Assembly: GCF_035989265.1 (NCBI RefSeq)
Contig: NZ_JAYKZX010000003.1
Span: 1,426,001 to 1,490,000, forward strand
Reading direction: 5' to 3'
DNA from: Sphingobium sp. HWE2-09
Lineage (GTDB): Bacteria > Pseudomonadota > Alphaproteobacteria > Sphingomonadales > Sphingomonadaceae
DNA: 64,000 nucleotides
The notes under the pieces: generated by a model
Told to the model about the DNA's origin: nothing
What the model saw: only the letters and a program-made list of their open reading frames with translations
The model's database searches: none
Shown: positions 1-7,513 of the stretch, piece by piece
Position numbering within the stretch: the first letter of the stretch is position 1
Layout of the letters: each line of letters starts with the position of its first letter
Position numbers and translations under genes: made by a program

Positions 1-40
1 TTTTTGTGAGGTTTAAGTTGGAAGCAGACTGTCGGTTACT

Positions 41-167
41 CTGCCCCTCCCGTAAACGGGAGGGGCAGCGAGACTTAATGAGCGTAGCGAATTTAGTCGC
101 AGCGGGGTGGGCATTTCCGACGTGGCGCAGGCCCACCCCCTAACCCCCTCCCGCTAGCGGGAGGGGG
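41..167. repeat. Paired-palindrome intergenic repeat (family B)
   Basis: Two GC-rich palindromes, at 41-68 (arms CTGCCCCTCCCG / CGGGAGGGGCAG) and 144-167 (CCCCCTCCCG / CGGGAGGGGG), bracket a spacer that contains GCGAGACTT and TAGTCGCAGC. GGGGTGGGC near 105 can pair with GCCCACCCC near 131. The same layout recurs at 41714-41869, including both spacer motifs, and in a shorter form at 42928-43033. It probably forms a long hairpin in RNA and may terminate transcription from the left. No gene is seen in the first 216 bases. Confidence 0.75.
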
Positions 168-216
168 AATATTGTCCGCTCTTAGCCGGTTCCCGATCGA
201 CCGCTTTCACGCCGTC

Positions 217-633
217 CTAAATCCGCCGCTTCGCGTCGAACGGCTCGACGATCTGGCAGCGGTAGGAGCGCACTTCGTCGATCAAGCCCGCATGGAGTTC
301 GGTCGACAGGATCAGGGTCGATCGGTCGAGCCGTTCCAGCCGCCGCGTGTCGCTGAGCAGGCCGCTGATGATGCCGCCGCCCTGCTGCACCAGGGTGATC
401 GTCGCATCGTCCTGCGCGGCGATCTTGGTCCAGCCCTGGCCGCCTTCGCGCCAGCGGCCTGCGGTGAAGTCGATCACGATCTCCCTGACCGATCGATCAT
501 CGCCGGTGCAGGACAGGCCACGGACCTGGGAAAGCGTGGGCACGACGGCTGGCGGCAGCGCTGCCGCGATAAGGGGCGTCGCGAGCAACCCGCTGAATAG
601 GGTCAAGATAGTCGAGGCCGATCGGATGCGCAT
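217..633 (-). CDS. Secreted protein of unknown function
   Basis: I do not recognise this family. The protein is 138 residues. The N-terminus MRIRSASTILTLFSGLLATP followed by LIAAALPPA looks like a Sec signal peptide, so the product is probably periplasmic. Two cysteines (in GLSCTGDD and SYRCQIV) could form a disulfide. The body has a lipocalin-like feel, with short alternating strands, but that is only an impression. The ATG at 633 was chosen because AAGGTGG lies a few bases upstream; a longer reading to 687 has no such site. It is followed on the same strand by family B repeat DNA. Confidence 0.6.
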   Translation of the reverse strand: MRIRSASTILTLFSGLLATPLIAAALPPAVVPTLSQVRGLSCTGDDRSVREIVIDFTAGRWREGGQGWTKIAAQDDATITLVQQGGGIISGLLSDTRRLERLDRSTLILSTELHAGLIDEVRSYRCQIVEPFDAKRRI

Positions 634-696
634 GCACCACCTTACCAGAGGCGCACGCCCCAGCAAACCGGTTAGCGCACATCGCAATGGGCCGGC

Positions 697-888
697 TTAT
701 CTCTGCTCCAGCGCAGGCAGGTCCGGTCCCGGGATCGCGCTGATCGCGACATTGCCGAACATGACGAGGCCCGCCAGGATCATCAGGCCACCGCGCTTGC
801 GGTCGCCTTTCTTCACGATCGCATAGATGCCGCCGCCGGTCAGCAGCACGCCCGCGAGCATCAATATCGATAAAATCGTACCAGCCAT
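697..888 (-). CDS. Small two-helix membrane protein
   Basis: This is a 63-residue protein with two hydrophobic segments, about residues 4-24 (ILSILMLAGVLLTGGGIYAI) and 35-52 (LMILAGLVMFGNVAISAI). They are separated by a strongly basic loop, KKGDRKRGG. By the positive-inside rule the loop is probably cytoplasmic. The start at 888 puts the first helix at the N-terminus; an upstream extension to 1071 runs antisense into rpiB and is unlikely. Function is unknown. It is divergent from rpiB and upstream of the 217-633 gene, 63 bases away, possibly in the same transcript. Confidence 0.55.
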   Translation of the reverse strand: MAGTILSILMLAGVLLTGGGIYAIVKKGDRKRGGLMILAGLVMFGNVAISAIPGPDLPALEQR

Positions 889-990
889 GCGGCCATGCCA
901 TAGTCGGCAAGCTGGACGGTGGCAATTGCCCGCCTCTCCCCCTATGAGGCGCGCAGAACGAATCACCCCATGGACGCAGGGCCAGCCGCC

Positions 991-1428
991 ATGAAAATCG
1001 CCATCGCTTCCGATCATGCCGCCATCGACCTGAAGGCGGAGCTTGCGCAGTGGCTGCGCGACGAAGGGCATGAGGTCGCCGACCTTGGTCCCGCGACCGC
1101 CGACCGCGTCGATTATCCCGATTATGGTTACAAACTCGCGTCAGCGGTCGCATCGGGCGCGGCGGAACGCGGTATTGCGCTCTGTGGCTCCGGCATCGGC
1201 ATTTCGATCGCGGTCAACCGCAATCCGGCCTGCCGCTGCGCGCTGGTGGGCGAGCCTTTGTCGGCCGCGCTGTCGCGCGAACATAATGACGCCAATGTCA
1301 TTGCCATGGGCGCGCGCCTGACCGGCGTGGACATGGCGAAAGCCTGCGTCACCGCGTTCCTTACCACCGATTTCGGCGGTGGCCGCCATAGTGGCCGCGT
1401 CGACAAACTCTCCCAGCCCGCGCTCTGA
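991..1428 (+). CDS. rpiB: Ribose-5-phosphate isomerase B
   Basis: RpiB interconverts ribose 5-phosphate and ribulose 5-phosphate in the pentose phosphate pathway. The 145-residue product is full length for the RpiB/LacA family. It starts with the family signature MKIAIASDHAA and carries the catalytic Cys65 in ALCGSGIGISIAVNR, and SREHNDANVIAMGAR with the conserved His and Asn. The start at 991 gives the usual N-terminus; an in-frame ATG at 970 would add seven residues. Only 12 bases separate it from glyA, so the two are very likely co-transcribed, linking pentose and one-carbon metabolism. Confidence 0.95.
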   Translation: MKIAIASDHAAIDLKAELAQWLRDEGHEVADLGPATADRVDYPDYGYKLASAVASGAAERGIALCGSGIGISIAVNRNPACRCALVGEPLSAALSREHNDANVIAMGARLTGVDMAKACVTAFLTTDFGGGRHSGRVDKLSQPAL

Positions 1429-1440
1429 AAGGACGTTTCG

Positions 1441-2748
1441 ATGAGCATCGACACCCTCGCCCCCGCCATCCGTCAGGACGGCTTCTTCAGCGAAAACCTC
1501 GCCAGCGCGGACCCCGAAATCTTCGGCGCGATCGGCAATGAACTGAAGCGCCAGCAGGACAAGATCGAACTGATCGCGTCCGAAAATATCGTGTCCAAGG
1601 CGGTGCTGGAAGCCGCCGGTTCGATCTTCACCAACAAATATGCCGAGGGCTATCCGGGCAAGCGCTATTATGGCGGCTGCGAATATGCCGACGTCGTGGA
1701 GACGCTGGCGATCGAGCGCGCAAAAGAATTGTTCGGCGCGAATTTCGCCAATGTGCAGCCCAATAGCGGCAGCCAGATGAACCAGGCCGTGTTCCTGGCG
1801 CTGTTGCAGCCGGGCGATACCTTCATGGGCCTGGACCTGTCGTCGGGCGGCCACCTGACCCACGGGTCGCCGGTGAACATGTCGGGCAAGTGGTTCAACC
1901 CGGTCGCCTATGGCGTGCGCCCCGACGATCATCTGATCGATATGGACGAGGTCGCCCGCATCGCGCGGGAGAGCAAGCCCAAGCTGATCATCTGCGGCGG
2001 CACCGCCTATTCGCGCGTTTGGGATTTCAAGCGGTTCCGCGAGATTGCCGACGAAGTGGGCGCCTATCTGCTGGCCGACATGTCGCACTTCTCCGGCCTG
2101 GTCGCGGGCGGCGCGCATCCCTCGCCGGTGCCTTATGCCCATGTCACAACCACCACGACCCACAAGTCGCTGCGTGGCCCACGGTCCGGCATCATCCTGT
2201 CCAATGACGAGGCGATCGCCAAGAAGCTGAACAGCGCGATCTTCCCCGGCCTGCAGGGCGGCCCGCTGATGCACATCATCGCGGCCAAGGCGGTGGCGTT
2301 CAAGGAAGCGCTGACGCCCGAGTTCAAGGCCTATGCGCATCAGATCGTCGCCAATGCCCGCGCTTTGAGCGAGACGCTGGCCGATGCCGGGCTGTCGATC
2401 GTGTCGGGCGGCACCGACAATCATCTGATGCTGGTCGACCTGCGGCCTAAGAACACAACGGGCAAGGCGGCGGAAAAGGCGCTGGATCGCGCCTTCATCA
2501 CCTGCAACAAGAATAATGTGCCGTTCGACACGGCCAGCCCGTTCGTCACCTCGGGTGTCCGTTTGGGTACGCCCGCGGGCACGACGCGCGGCTTCCGGGA
2601 GGACGAGTTCCGCGAGATCGGCCGCCTGATCGCGGAGGTCGTAGAAGGGCTGAAGCGCAACGGCGACGAAGGCGATGGGCAGGTCGAAGCGCATGTGCGT
2701 GAGAAGGTGCTGGGGCTGACGGCGCGGTTCCCGATCTATCAGGGGTAA
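1441..2748 (+). CDS. glyA: Serine hydroxymethyltransferase
   Basis: GlyA is the cytosolic PLP enzyme that converts serine and tetrahydrofolate to glycine and 5,10-methylene-THF, the main one-carbon source. The 435-residue length is normal for the alpha-class family. Key motifs are [11 protein letters not shown] near residue 40, [15 protein letters not shown] near 67-80, and [15 protein letters not shown] with the PLP lysine at K242. GAATGAAAGGACG-type sequence (AAAGGACG) just upstream of the ATG gives a good ribosome site. It lies directly after rpiB. nrdR follows after a short hairpin repeat. Confidence 0.98.
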   Translation: MSIDTLAPAIRQDGFFSENLASADPEIFGAIGNELKRQQDKIELIASENIVSKAVLEAAGSIFTNKYAEGYPGKRYYGGCEYADVVETLAIERAKELFGANFANVQPNSGSQMNQAVFLALLQPGDTFMGLDLSSGGHLTHGSPVNMSGKWFNPVAYGVRPDDHLIDMDEVARIARESKPKLIICGGTAYSRVWDFKRFREIADEVGAYLLADMSHFSGLVAGGAHPSPVPYAHVTTTTTHKSLRGPRSGIILSNDEAIAKKLNSAIFPGLQGGPLMHIIAAKAVAFKEALTPEFKAYAHQIVANARALSETLADAGLSIVSGGTDNHLMLVDLRPKNTTGKAAEKALDRAFITCNKNNVPFDTASPFVTSGVRLGTPAGTTRGFREDEFREIGRLIAEVVEGLKRNGDEGDGQVEAHVREKVLGLTARFPIYQG

Positions 2749-2754
2749 ACCAAG

Positions 2755-2821
2755 CCGTTCGTGTCGAGCGAAGTCGAGACACGCTCGCGCAGACGTTTCT
2801 CGACACGCTCGAAACGAACGG
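2755..2821. repeat. Inverted repeat, GTTCG/GAGCG family A
   Basis: Two 16-base arms, CCGTTCGTGTCGAGCG at 2755-2770 and CGCTCGAAACGAACGG at 2806-2821, can pair with one mismatch to form a hairpin in the glyA-nrdR gap. The right arm ends 11 bases before the nrdR start. Related arms are found at 3319-3345, 3676-3702, 4475-4535 and 32512-32589. Confidence 0.8.
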
Positions 2822-2832
2822 AGTTTATATAA

Positions 2833-3294
2833 ATGCGCTGCCCCTTCTGCGCCCATGAAGACAGCCAGGTGAAGGACAGCCGGCCGACGGAGGATGGCAA
2901 CGCCATCCGCCGCCGCCGCCAGTGCGAAGCCTGCGCCGCGCGCTTCACCACGTTCGAGCGTATCCAGTTGCGCGATATCTGGGTGGTGAAGAGCGAGGGG
3001 CGCAAGGAAGCGTTCGAGCGCGACAAGCTGGCCCGCTCCATCGGCATCGCCTGCCGCAAGCGGCCGATCGATCCCAGTCGGCTGGAAAAGCTGATCTCCG
3101 GCATTCAGCGTCAATTGGAAACCAGCGGCGACAGCGAAGTGCCCGCTCGCGCGATCGGTGAACTGGTGATGGAAGGGCTGAAACGCCTGGACAGCGTCGC
3201 CTATATCCGCTTCGCCAGCGTGTATAAGGACTTTACCGACGCCAAGGATTTCGAGGAATTTGCGAGCACGGTGAAGGAGGTTGGGCGGGAGTGA
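2833..3294 (+). CDS. nrdR: Transcriptional repressor NrdR
   Basis: NrdR is the nucleotide-sensing repressor of ribonucleotide reductase genes. The 153-residue protein has the expected two parts. The first is an N-terminal zinc ribbon with Cys3/Cys6 ([18 protein letters not shown]) and Cys31/Cys34 ([18 protein letters not shown]). The second is an ATP-cone domain from about residue 49 to 139 ([20 protein letters not shown] onwards). Start and length match the family. The glyA-nrdR order is common in Alphaproteobacteria. The start codon lies just after the right arm of a hairpin repeat, in an AT-rich stretch (GAGTTTATATAA) with only a weak ribosome site. Confidence 0.97.
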   Translation: MRCPFCAHEDSQVKDSRPTEDGNAIRRRRQCEACAARFTTFERIQLRDIWVVKSEGRKEAFERDKLARSIGIACRKRPIDPSRLEKLISGIQRQLETSGDSEVPARAIGELVMEGLKRLDSVAYIRFASVYKDFTDAKDFEEFASTVKEVGRE

Positions 3295-3318
3295 GGGGTG
3301 CTGCGTCCAGTTCTCCAT

Positions 3319-3345
3319 CCGTTCGCCCTGAGCGAAGTCGAAGGG
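3319..3345 (+). repeat. Left arm of 27-bp perfect inverted repeat
   Basis: The 27-base arm begins CCGTTCGCCCTGAGCG and ends AAGTCGAAGGG. Its exact reverse complement is at 3676-3702. The two arms bracket the GIY-YIG nuclease gene, which starts 33 bases inside this arm. The sequence belongs to repeat family A. Confidence 0.9.
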
Positions 3346-3377
3346 CTCGACCGAGCGCAGCGAGGTCCTAATCCGCG

Positions 3378-3827
3378 ATGACCTTTCACACCTATATGCT
3401 GCGCTGTTCGGATGGCTCCTATTATACTGGCCATACGGACAGCTTTGAGACGCGGATAGCACAGCATCAATCCGGGTTGATCAAAGGCTATACCTTCGAT
3501 CGCCGTCCGGTCGAACTGGTTTGGTCTGCAGAATTTGAGACGCGCGCCGAGGCACTCACTTGCGAGCTTCAGATCAAGGGATGGTCACGCCATAAGAAAG
3601 AAGCCCTCATCGCGGAAGATTGGGATAAGTTGAAAAAAGCCGCTATTTCCCACACTTCGCCTTCGCTCAGTGACGCCCTTCGACTTCGCTCAGGGCGAAC
3701 GGAGGGAGAGGCTGTTCAAAAGAATGATATGATGAACTCCATCCTTACTCCTCCCCCTCCCCCGTCATCGTCCTGGTCCGCCCGCAATTGGGCGAGAATA
3801 TCGGGAAGGCCGCGCGGGCTATGCTGA
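3378..3827 (+). CDS. GIY-YIG family nuclease (URI type) with repeat-derived tail
   Basis: This is a small single-domain GIY-YIG protein of the UvrC-intron-endonuclease (URI) type. These are predicted metal-dependent DNA nucleases; most have no known cell role. The fold is seen in residues 1-95: FHTYMLRCSDGSYYTGHT (the GIY and YIG strands), TRIAQHQSG, RRPVELVW and ELQIKGWSRHKKEALI. Normal members end near residue 95-100. Here the frame has no stop there and runs through the right inverted-repeat arm (3676-3702, coding part of DALRLRSGRTEG), ending in low-complexity PPPPPSSSW that overlaps the next gene. The tail is probably not functional. A perfect inverted repeat encloses the gene. Confidence 0.8.
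   Translation: MTFHTYMLRCSDGSYYTGHTDSFETRIAQHQSGLIKGYTFDRRPVELVWSAEFETRAEALTCELQIKGWSRHKKEALIAEDWDKLKKAAISHTSPSLSDALRLRSGRTEGEAVQKNDMMNSILTPPPPPSSSWSARNWARISGRPRGLC
3676..3702 (-). repeat. Right arm of 27-bp perfect inverted repeat
   Basis: This is the exact reverse complement of 3319-3345. It lies inside the open reading frame of the GIY-YIG gene and supplies its C-terminal codons. A partial copy, CTTCGCTCAG at 3661-3670, precedes it, which suggests slippage or a second insertion. Confidence 0.9.
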
Positions 3828-4465
3828 ATTTCGGGCTGACCGAAATGCGGCTGGTCAGCCCACGCGATGGCTGGCCCAATCCCGATGCGGGGCCGTCGGC
3901 GGCGGGCGCGGACTTCATTCTGGATCAGGCGCAGGTCTATGAGACGCTGGCGGATGCGGTCGCGGACTGCGCGCATGTCTATGCCACCACCGTGCGCAAG
4001 CGCGGCGTGACCAAGCCGGTCGTGACGCCGGAGGAAGCCGCGCGCGAAGTCCATGCCGCGCAGGGCCGCTGCGCCTATGTGTTCGGGCCGGAACGGTCGG
4101 GGCTGGAGACGGAGGATGTCGCGGTCGCGCGCAAGATCCTGACCGTGCCAATCAATCCGGAGTTCGGATCGCTGAACCTGGCGCAGGCGGTGATCCTGTG
4201 CGCCTATGAATGGTCGAAGCAGGCTGACCTTGTGCAACCGACCATCACCGACCTTGGCGAACCGGCGCCGCAGGAGGAACTGGAAGGGATGATCGGGCAG
4301 CTGGATGCGCTACTGGTCAAGGTCGGCTATTTCTTCCCGCCCGACCGCGCCGGTGCGACGCGGTTGACGTTACGCAACCTGCTGACCAAGCCGGGCTGGA
4401 ACCATCTGGAAGTGCGGACGCTGCGCGGCGTGCTGTCACATCTGGCGCGGCCGCGGGAACGTTGA
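3788..4465 (+). CDS. TrmJ-like tRNA/rRNA methyltransferase (SPOUT), N-terminus disrupted
   Basis: This is an RNA 2'-O-methyltransferase of the SpoU/TrmH family, closest in layout to TrmJ, using S-adenosylmethionine. The visible protein has the SPOUT motifs GENIGKAARAMLNFG, AYVFGPERSGLETEDV and SLNLAQAVILCAYEW. The only standard start is TTG3788, which cuts off the first beta strand. The missing residues VIVLVRPQL are encoded in the same frame at 3764-3790. The proper ATG (3729 or 3732, MNSILTPPP) is one base out of frame, across a run of five C at 3759-3763. One more C would restore the normal N-terminus. Either the sequence has a 1-base error or this copy is frameshifted. Confidence 0.8.
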   Translation: MGENIGKAARAMLNFGLTEMRLVSPRDGWPNPDAGPSAAGADFILDQAQVYETLADAVADCAHVYATTVRKRGVTKPVVTPEEAAREVHAAQGRCAYVFGPERSGLETEDVAVARKILTVPINPEFGSLNLAQAVILCAYEWSKQADLVQPTITDLGEPAPQEELEGMIGQLDALLVKVGYFFPPDRAGATRLTLRNLLTKPGWNHLEVRTLRGVLSHLARPRER

Positions 4466-4474
4466 ACCCAGTCT

Positions 4475-4535
4475 CCGTTCGGTTCGAGCCCGTCGAGAAG
4501 GTAGCACATGTTCTCGACAGGCTCGAACCGAACGG
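4475..4535. repeat. Hairpin repeat, family A, between convergent genes
   Basis: CCGTTCGGTTCGAGCC at 4475-4490 is the perfect reverse complement of GGCTCGAACCGAACGG at 4520-4535, with further pairing inward (GTCGAGAA / TTCTCGAC). It lies between the convergent trmJ-like and chorismate mutase genes and probably serves as a two-way terminator. Confidence 0.85.
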
Positions 4536-4544
4536 ATGTGAGTT

Positions 4545-4841
4545 TTATTCCCGCGTCCGATCGAACTCCGCCATCTCGTACGCGATCGACGCTTCGACCA
4601 GTTGCTCCCACACCGCCTCGATCAGGTCGCATGGCACGCCCAAAGCCTCCGCTTCGGCGCAGGCATTGGCGATGACCTCCGCCTTGCGCGCTTCGTCGCG
4701 GACGGCGTCGCGATCCGGCTTGATCCGGGCGGCGGCGCGCATATGGGCGAAGCGCTGCGCGAGCAGGGCGACGATCTGCCGGTCGAGATTATCGACGCCC
4801 GCACGGACCTGCGTCATGGTGGAGTAGCTTTCGGGATTCAT
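4545..4841 (-). CDS. Chorismate mutase, AroQ class
   Basis: This small all-helical enzyme converts chorismate to prephenate for phenylalanine and tyrosine synthesis. The 98-residue product has the AroQ pattern: an N-terminal helix VRAGVDNLDRQIVALLAQRFAHM, the KPDRDAVRDEARKAEVIANA loop with conserved Arg and Lys residues, and a last helix CDLIEAVWEQLVEASIAYE. It is a free-standing domain, not fused to PheA or DAHP synthase. The protein could also start at the internal ATG at 4817 (MTQVRAG). Members of this fold include isochorismate-pyruvate lyases, but nothing nearby suggests a siderophore role. It is divergent from rpsD. Confidence 0.85.
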   Translation of the reverse strand: MNPESYSTMTQVRAGVDNLDRQIVALLAQRFAHMRAAARIKPDRDAVRDEARKAEVIANACAEAEALGVPCDLIEAVWEQLVEASIAYEMAEFDRTRE

Positions 4842-4879
4842 GGCGCTGGATTAAGCCGCCGCCGTCCGCGTGTCGAGGC

Positions 4880-4908
4880 TTGACTCATCGCCCCCTTATG
4901 GTCATAGG
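4880..4908 (+). promoter_or_regulatory. Candidate promoter for rpsD
   Basis: TTGACT (4880-4885) and CATAGG (4903-4908) are separated by 17 bases, a sigma-70 style spacing. This would give a leader of about 125 bases before rpsD. The -10 element is a weak match. Confidence 0.35.
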
Positions 4909-4932
4909 CGCGCCTTCGCGATTGGTCCCGCA

Positions 4933-5012
4933 TCCCGGTGAAGCGGTGGCCCTGCCCCTGAAAAATGGACGTAGGCGATACCGGGAATGATGCTCGCCCT
5001 TTCAGGGTGGGC
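4933..5012 (+). promoter_or_regulatory. Structured rpsD leader, possible pseudoknot
   Basis: Two helices are interleaved. TCCCGGT (4933-4939) pairs with ACCGGGA (4980-4986). CCCTGAAA (4956-4963) pairs with TTTCAGGG (5000-5007), extended by GCCC (4949-4952) with GGGC (5009-5012). The order 5'a-5'b-3'a-3'b is that of an H-type pseudoknot. The rpsD ribosome site AAGGA follows about 20 bases downstream. S4 represses its own operon in E. coli by binding a pseudoknot, so an autoregulatory role is a reasonable inference. The helices may instead be alternatives to each other. Confidence 0.5.
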
Positions 5013-5041
5013 TTAGTTGTTAGCTATTGTAAGGAATTACC

Positions 5042-5656
5042 ATGACGAAGCGCACCAGCGCCAAGTACAAGCTCGACCGTCGCATGGGCGAGAATATCTG
5101 GGGCCGTCCCAAGTCGCCTGTCAACAAGCGCGAATATGGTCCCGGCCAGCACGGCCAGCGCCGCAAGGGCAAGGTTTCGGACTATGGCATTCAGCTGCGC
5201 GCCAAGCAGAAGCTGAAGGGCTATTATGGCGACATCACCGAGAAGCAGTTCAAGAAGAACTATTTCGAAGCGAGCCGCATGAAGGGCGACACCGGCCAGA
5301 ACCTGATCGGCCTGCTGGAACGCCGCCTGGACGCCGTCGTGTACCGCGCCAAGTTCGCGCCGACGATCTTCTCGTCGCGCCAGATCGTGTCGCACGGCCA
5401 CATCTATGTGAACGGCGTGAAGTGCAACATCGCGTCGCGTCTGGTGAAGCCGGGCGACGAGATCACGCTGGGCAAGAAGGCGCAGGAAATGGCGCTGGTG
5501 ATGGAAGCACAGGCTTTGGCCGAGCGTGACATCCCCGACTATGTCGCCCCCGACGGCGCGACCAAGGTCACCTATGTCCGCGTGCCGACGCTGGATGAAG
5601 TGCCTTACCCGGTGAAGATGGAACCGAACCTGGTCGTCGAATTCTATTCGCGCTAA
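5042..5656 (+). CDS. rpsD: 30S ribosomal protein S4
   Basis: S4 is a primary 16S rRNA-binding protein that starts small-subunit assembly. The 204-residue protein has the N-terminal basic region ([20 protein letters not shown]) and the S4 RNA-binding domain at about residues 95-155 ([20 protein letters not shown], then [20 protein letters not shown]). No zinc-binding cysteines are present in the N-terminal part, as in most proteobacterial S4 of the C-minus type. AAGGA sits 7 bases before the ATG. The gene stands alone, as is usual in Alphaproteobacteria, with a structured leader upstream and a clear terminator downstream. Confidence 0.98.
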   Translation: MTKRTSAKYKLDRRMGENIWGRPKSPVNKREYGPGQHGQRRKGKVSDYGIQLRAKQKLKGYYGDITEKQFKKNYFEASRMKGDTGQNLIGLLERRLDAVVYRAKFAPTIFSSRQIVSHGHIYVNGVKCNIASRLVKPGDEITLGKKAQEMALVMEAQALAERDIPDYVAPDGATKVTYVRVPTLDEVPYPVKMEPNLVVEFYSR

Positions 5657-5681
5657 TCGGTTTTCAACCAAGCGATACGAC

Positions 5682-5713
5682 AAAGGGCGGCCCTGCGAAG
5701 GAGCCGCCCTTTT
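5682..5713 (+). terminator. Rho-independent terminator after rpsD
   Basis: AAAGGGCGGC (5682-5691) pairs with GCCGCCCTTT (5703-5712) around an 11-base loop, followed by TTTTCTTT. Confidence 0.9.
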
Positions 5714-5788
5714 CTTTGTGCGCAACATTCTTGCGCGACCCTCCGCACGGTGGCACATCTGTCCGATCGTAAAACAGAGGGTGTCCCC

Positions 5789-7459
5789 ATGCGTAGCTCC
5801 ATTACGGCGATTGCCGCCATTCTTGCCCTGTCTGCGCCGGTCGCTGTCCCTGCCGCGCCTGCCAAGTCTTCAGCCGCCAAGGGGGTCGAGCCGTCGATCG
5901 ACACGATGAAGCGGCTGGTAAAGGAACTGTCGTCGGACGCCTATGAAGGGCGTGCCCCCGGATCGGCGGGGGAGGAAAAGACGCTCGCGCTGCTGTCCGC
6001 GGAATTTGCCAGGCTGGGCCTGAAACCTGGCAATAAGGGCAGCTGGTTTCAGGACGTGCCGCTGGTAGAGATCAGCGCGAAGAATGTGTCGCCGCTGTCG
6101 TTTACAGGCGGCAAGAGCGCCGTCTCCGCCGCCTATGGTCCGGAGATGGTCGTGGGCACATATCGCACCACTGAAAAACATATCGCGATCAAGGACAGCC
6201 CCGTCGTCTTCGTCGGCTATGGCATCCATGCGCCGGAAAAGGGCTGGAACGACTATGCCGGACTGGACGTGAAGGGCAAGACGGTCGTCATCCTGGTCAA
6301 TGACCCCGACTATGAGACCCAAGGGCTAACCGGGCCGTTCAATGGCCGGGCGATGACCTATTATGGCCGCTGGACGTATAAGTTCGAGGAAGCCGCACGG
6401 CAGGGCGCGGCCGCCGCGATCATCGTGCATGACACGGTGCCCGCCGCCTATGGCTGGAATGTCGTGCAGTCGAGCTGGACCGGGGCGCAGCATGTCGCCG
6501 ACAGCGCCAATGGCAATGCCGACCAGAGCCAGGCGATCGGCTGGATCCAGAAGGACAAGGCGGCCGCCCTGTTCGCCAGTGCGGGCCTGAACCTGGACGC
6601 GCAGATGGCGGCGGCGAAGAAGCCGGGGTTCAAGGCGGTGCCGCTGACCGGGGTGAAGGCCAGCCTGTCTTTCGACAACGACCTGCGCAAGCATAGTTCG
6701 AAGAATGTCGTGGCCCTGCTGCCCGGCAAGACGCGGCCGGACGAATATGTGCTTTATAGCGCGCACTGGGACCATCTGGGCCATTGCCAGGCGGCGCCCG
6801 ACGGCGACGATATCTGCAACGGCGCGGTGGACAATGCGACCGGCACCGCGGCGCTGGTCGCCTTGGCGCAGGCCAATGTGAAGGCCGGGCCGACCGACCG
6901 CAGCCAGGTATTTCTGGCAGTGACGGGCGAGGAATCGGGACTGTTGGGATCGGCCTATTATGGCAAGAACCCGGTCTTCCCTTTCGCCAAGACGGTGGGC
7001 GGCGTGAACATGGATGCACTGAGCGTCGCGGGGCTTGCCAAGAATGTCGTGGTGATCGGCAAGGGCAAGTCGCAGCTCGACGCCTATCTCGACCGGGCGC
7101 TTGCCGCGCAGGGCCGGGTTGCGACGCTGGAGCCGACGCCGGAAAAGGGCTTCTACTATCGTTCCGACCATTTCAGCTTCGCCAAATATGGCCTGCCGAT
7201 GCTCTATTTTGAGGGCGGCGAGGATCTGGTGAAGGGTGGCACGGCGGCGGGCCTGGCCGCGGCGGAGGATTATACCAAGAACCGCTATCATGGTCCCAAG
7301 GACGAATATGATCCCAATTGGGATTGGGCCGGGGTGCTGGCGGATTTGAAGCTCTATTACAGCGTCGGGCGCGATCTGGCGACGACAAGCGACTGGCCCA
7401 ATTGGGTGGTCGGCGACGAGTTTCGGGCTATTCGGGACAAGGATCGGGCGGGGAAATAG
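5789..7459 (+). CDS. Secreted M28 family zinc aminopeptidase with PA domain
   Basis: This is a predicted exported metallopeptidase that removes N-terminal residues from peptides. The 556-residue protein starts with a signal peptide (MRSSITAIAAILALSAPVAV). A protease-associated insert follows in the middle (about residues 130-290). The M28 core carries the two-zinc ligands and catalytic glutamate: H326 and D328 in SAHWDHLGH, D348 in GAVDNATGTAAL, E381/E382 in TGEESGLLG, Asp in NMDAL, and His in YRSDHFSFAKYG. The start at 5789 follows AGAGGGTG; an in-frame ATG at 5750 would bury the signal peptide. A single-gene unit, ended by a hairpin. Confidence 0.9.
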   Translation: MRSSITAIAAILALSAPVAVPAAPAKSSAAKGVEPSIDTMKRLVKELSSDAYEGRAPGSAGEEKTLALLSAEFARLGLKPGNKGSWFQDVPLVEISAKNVSPLSFTGGKSAVSAAYGPEMVVGTYRTTEKHIAIKDSPVVFVGYGIHAPEKGWNDYAGLDVKGKTVVILVNDPDYETQGLTGPFNGRAMTYYGRWTYKFEEAARQGAAAAIIVHDTVPAAYGWNVVQSSWTGAQHVADSANGNADQSQAIGWIQKDKAAALFASAGLNLDAQMAAAKKPGFKAVPLTGVKASLSFDNDLRKHSSKNVVALLPGKTRPDEYVLYSAHWDHLGHCQAAPDGDDICNGAVDNATGTAALVALAQANVKAGPTDRSQVFLAVTGEESGLLGSAYYGKNPVFPFAKTVGGVNMDALSVAGLAKNVVVIGKGKSQLDAYLDRALAAQGRVATLEPTPEKGFYYRSDHFSFAKYGLPMLYFEGGEDLVKGGTAAGLAAAEDYTKNRYHGPKDEYDPNWDWAGVLADLKLYYSVGRDLATTSDWPNWVVGDEFRAIRDKDRAGK

Positions 7460-7466
7460 GAGGCTG

Positions 7467-7494
7467 CCGTGCTCCCGCCTGCGCGGGAGCACGG
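7467..7494. terminator. Hairpin between convergent genes
   Basis: CCGTGCTCCCGC (7467-7478) and GCGGGAGCACGG (7483-7494) form a perfect 12-bp stem with a 4-base loop. CCTTTCC follows on the plus strand. It lies between the M28 gene and the minus-strand DUF6265 gene. The core is similar to the hairpin at 37118-37137. Confidence 0.75.
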
Positions 7495-7513
7495 CCTTTC
7501 CGAGGCGCGACGA

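Noticed and set aside
889..990. Riboswitch upstream of rpiB-glyA
   Set aside because: The leader is short and lacks the paired glycine or other riboswitch cores I could recognise.
1141..3462. 773-codon frame antisense to rpiB, glyA and nrdR
   Set aside because: The three plus-strand genes are certain and overlap it fully.
3378..4465. A real GIY-YIG-methyltransferase fusion protein
   Set aside because: A single open frame would exist only if one C were added, and the linking residues are translated repeat DNA. Loss of the nuclease stop codon is the simpler reading.
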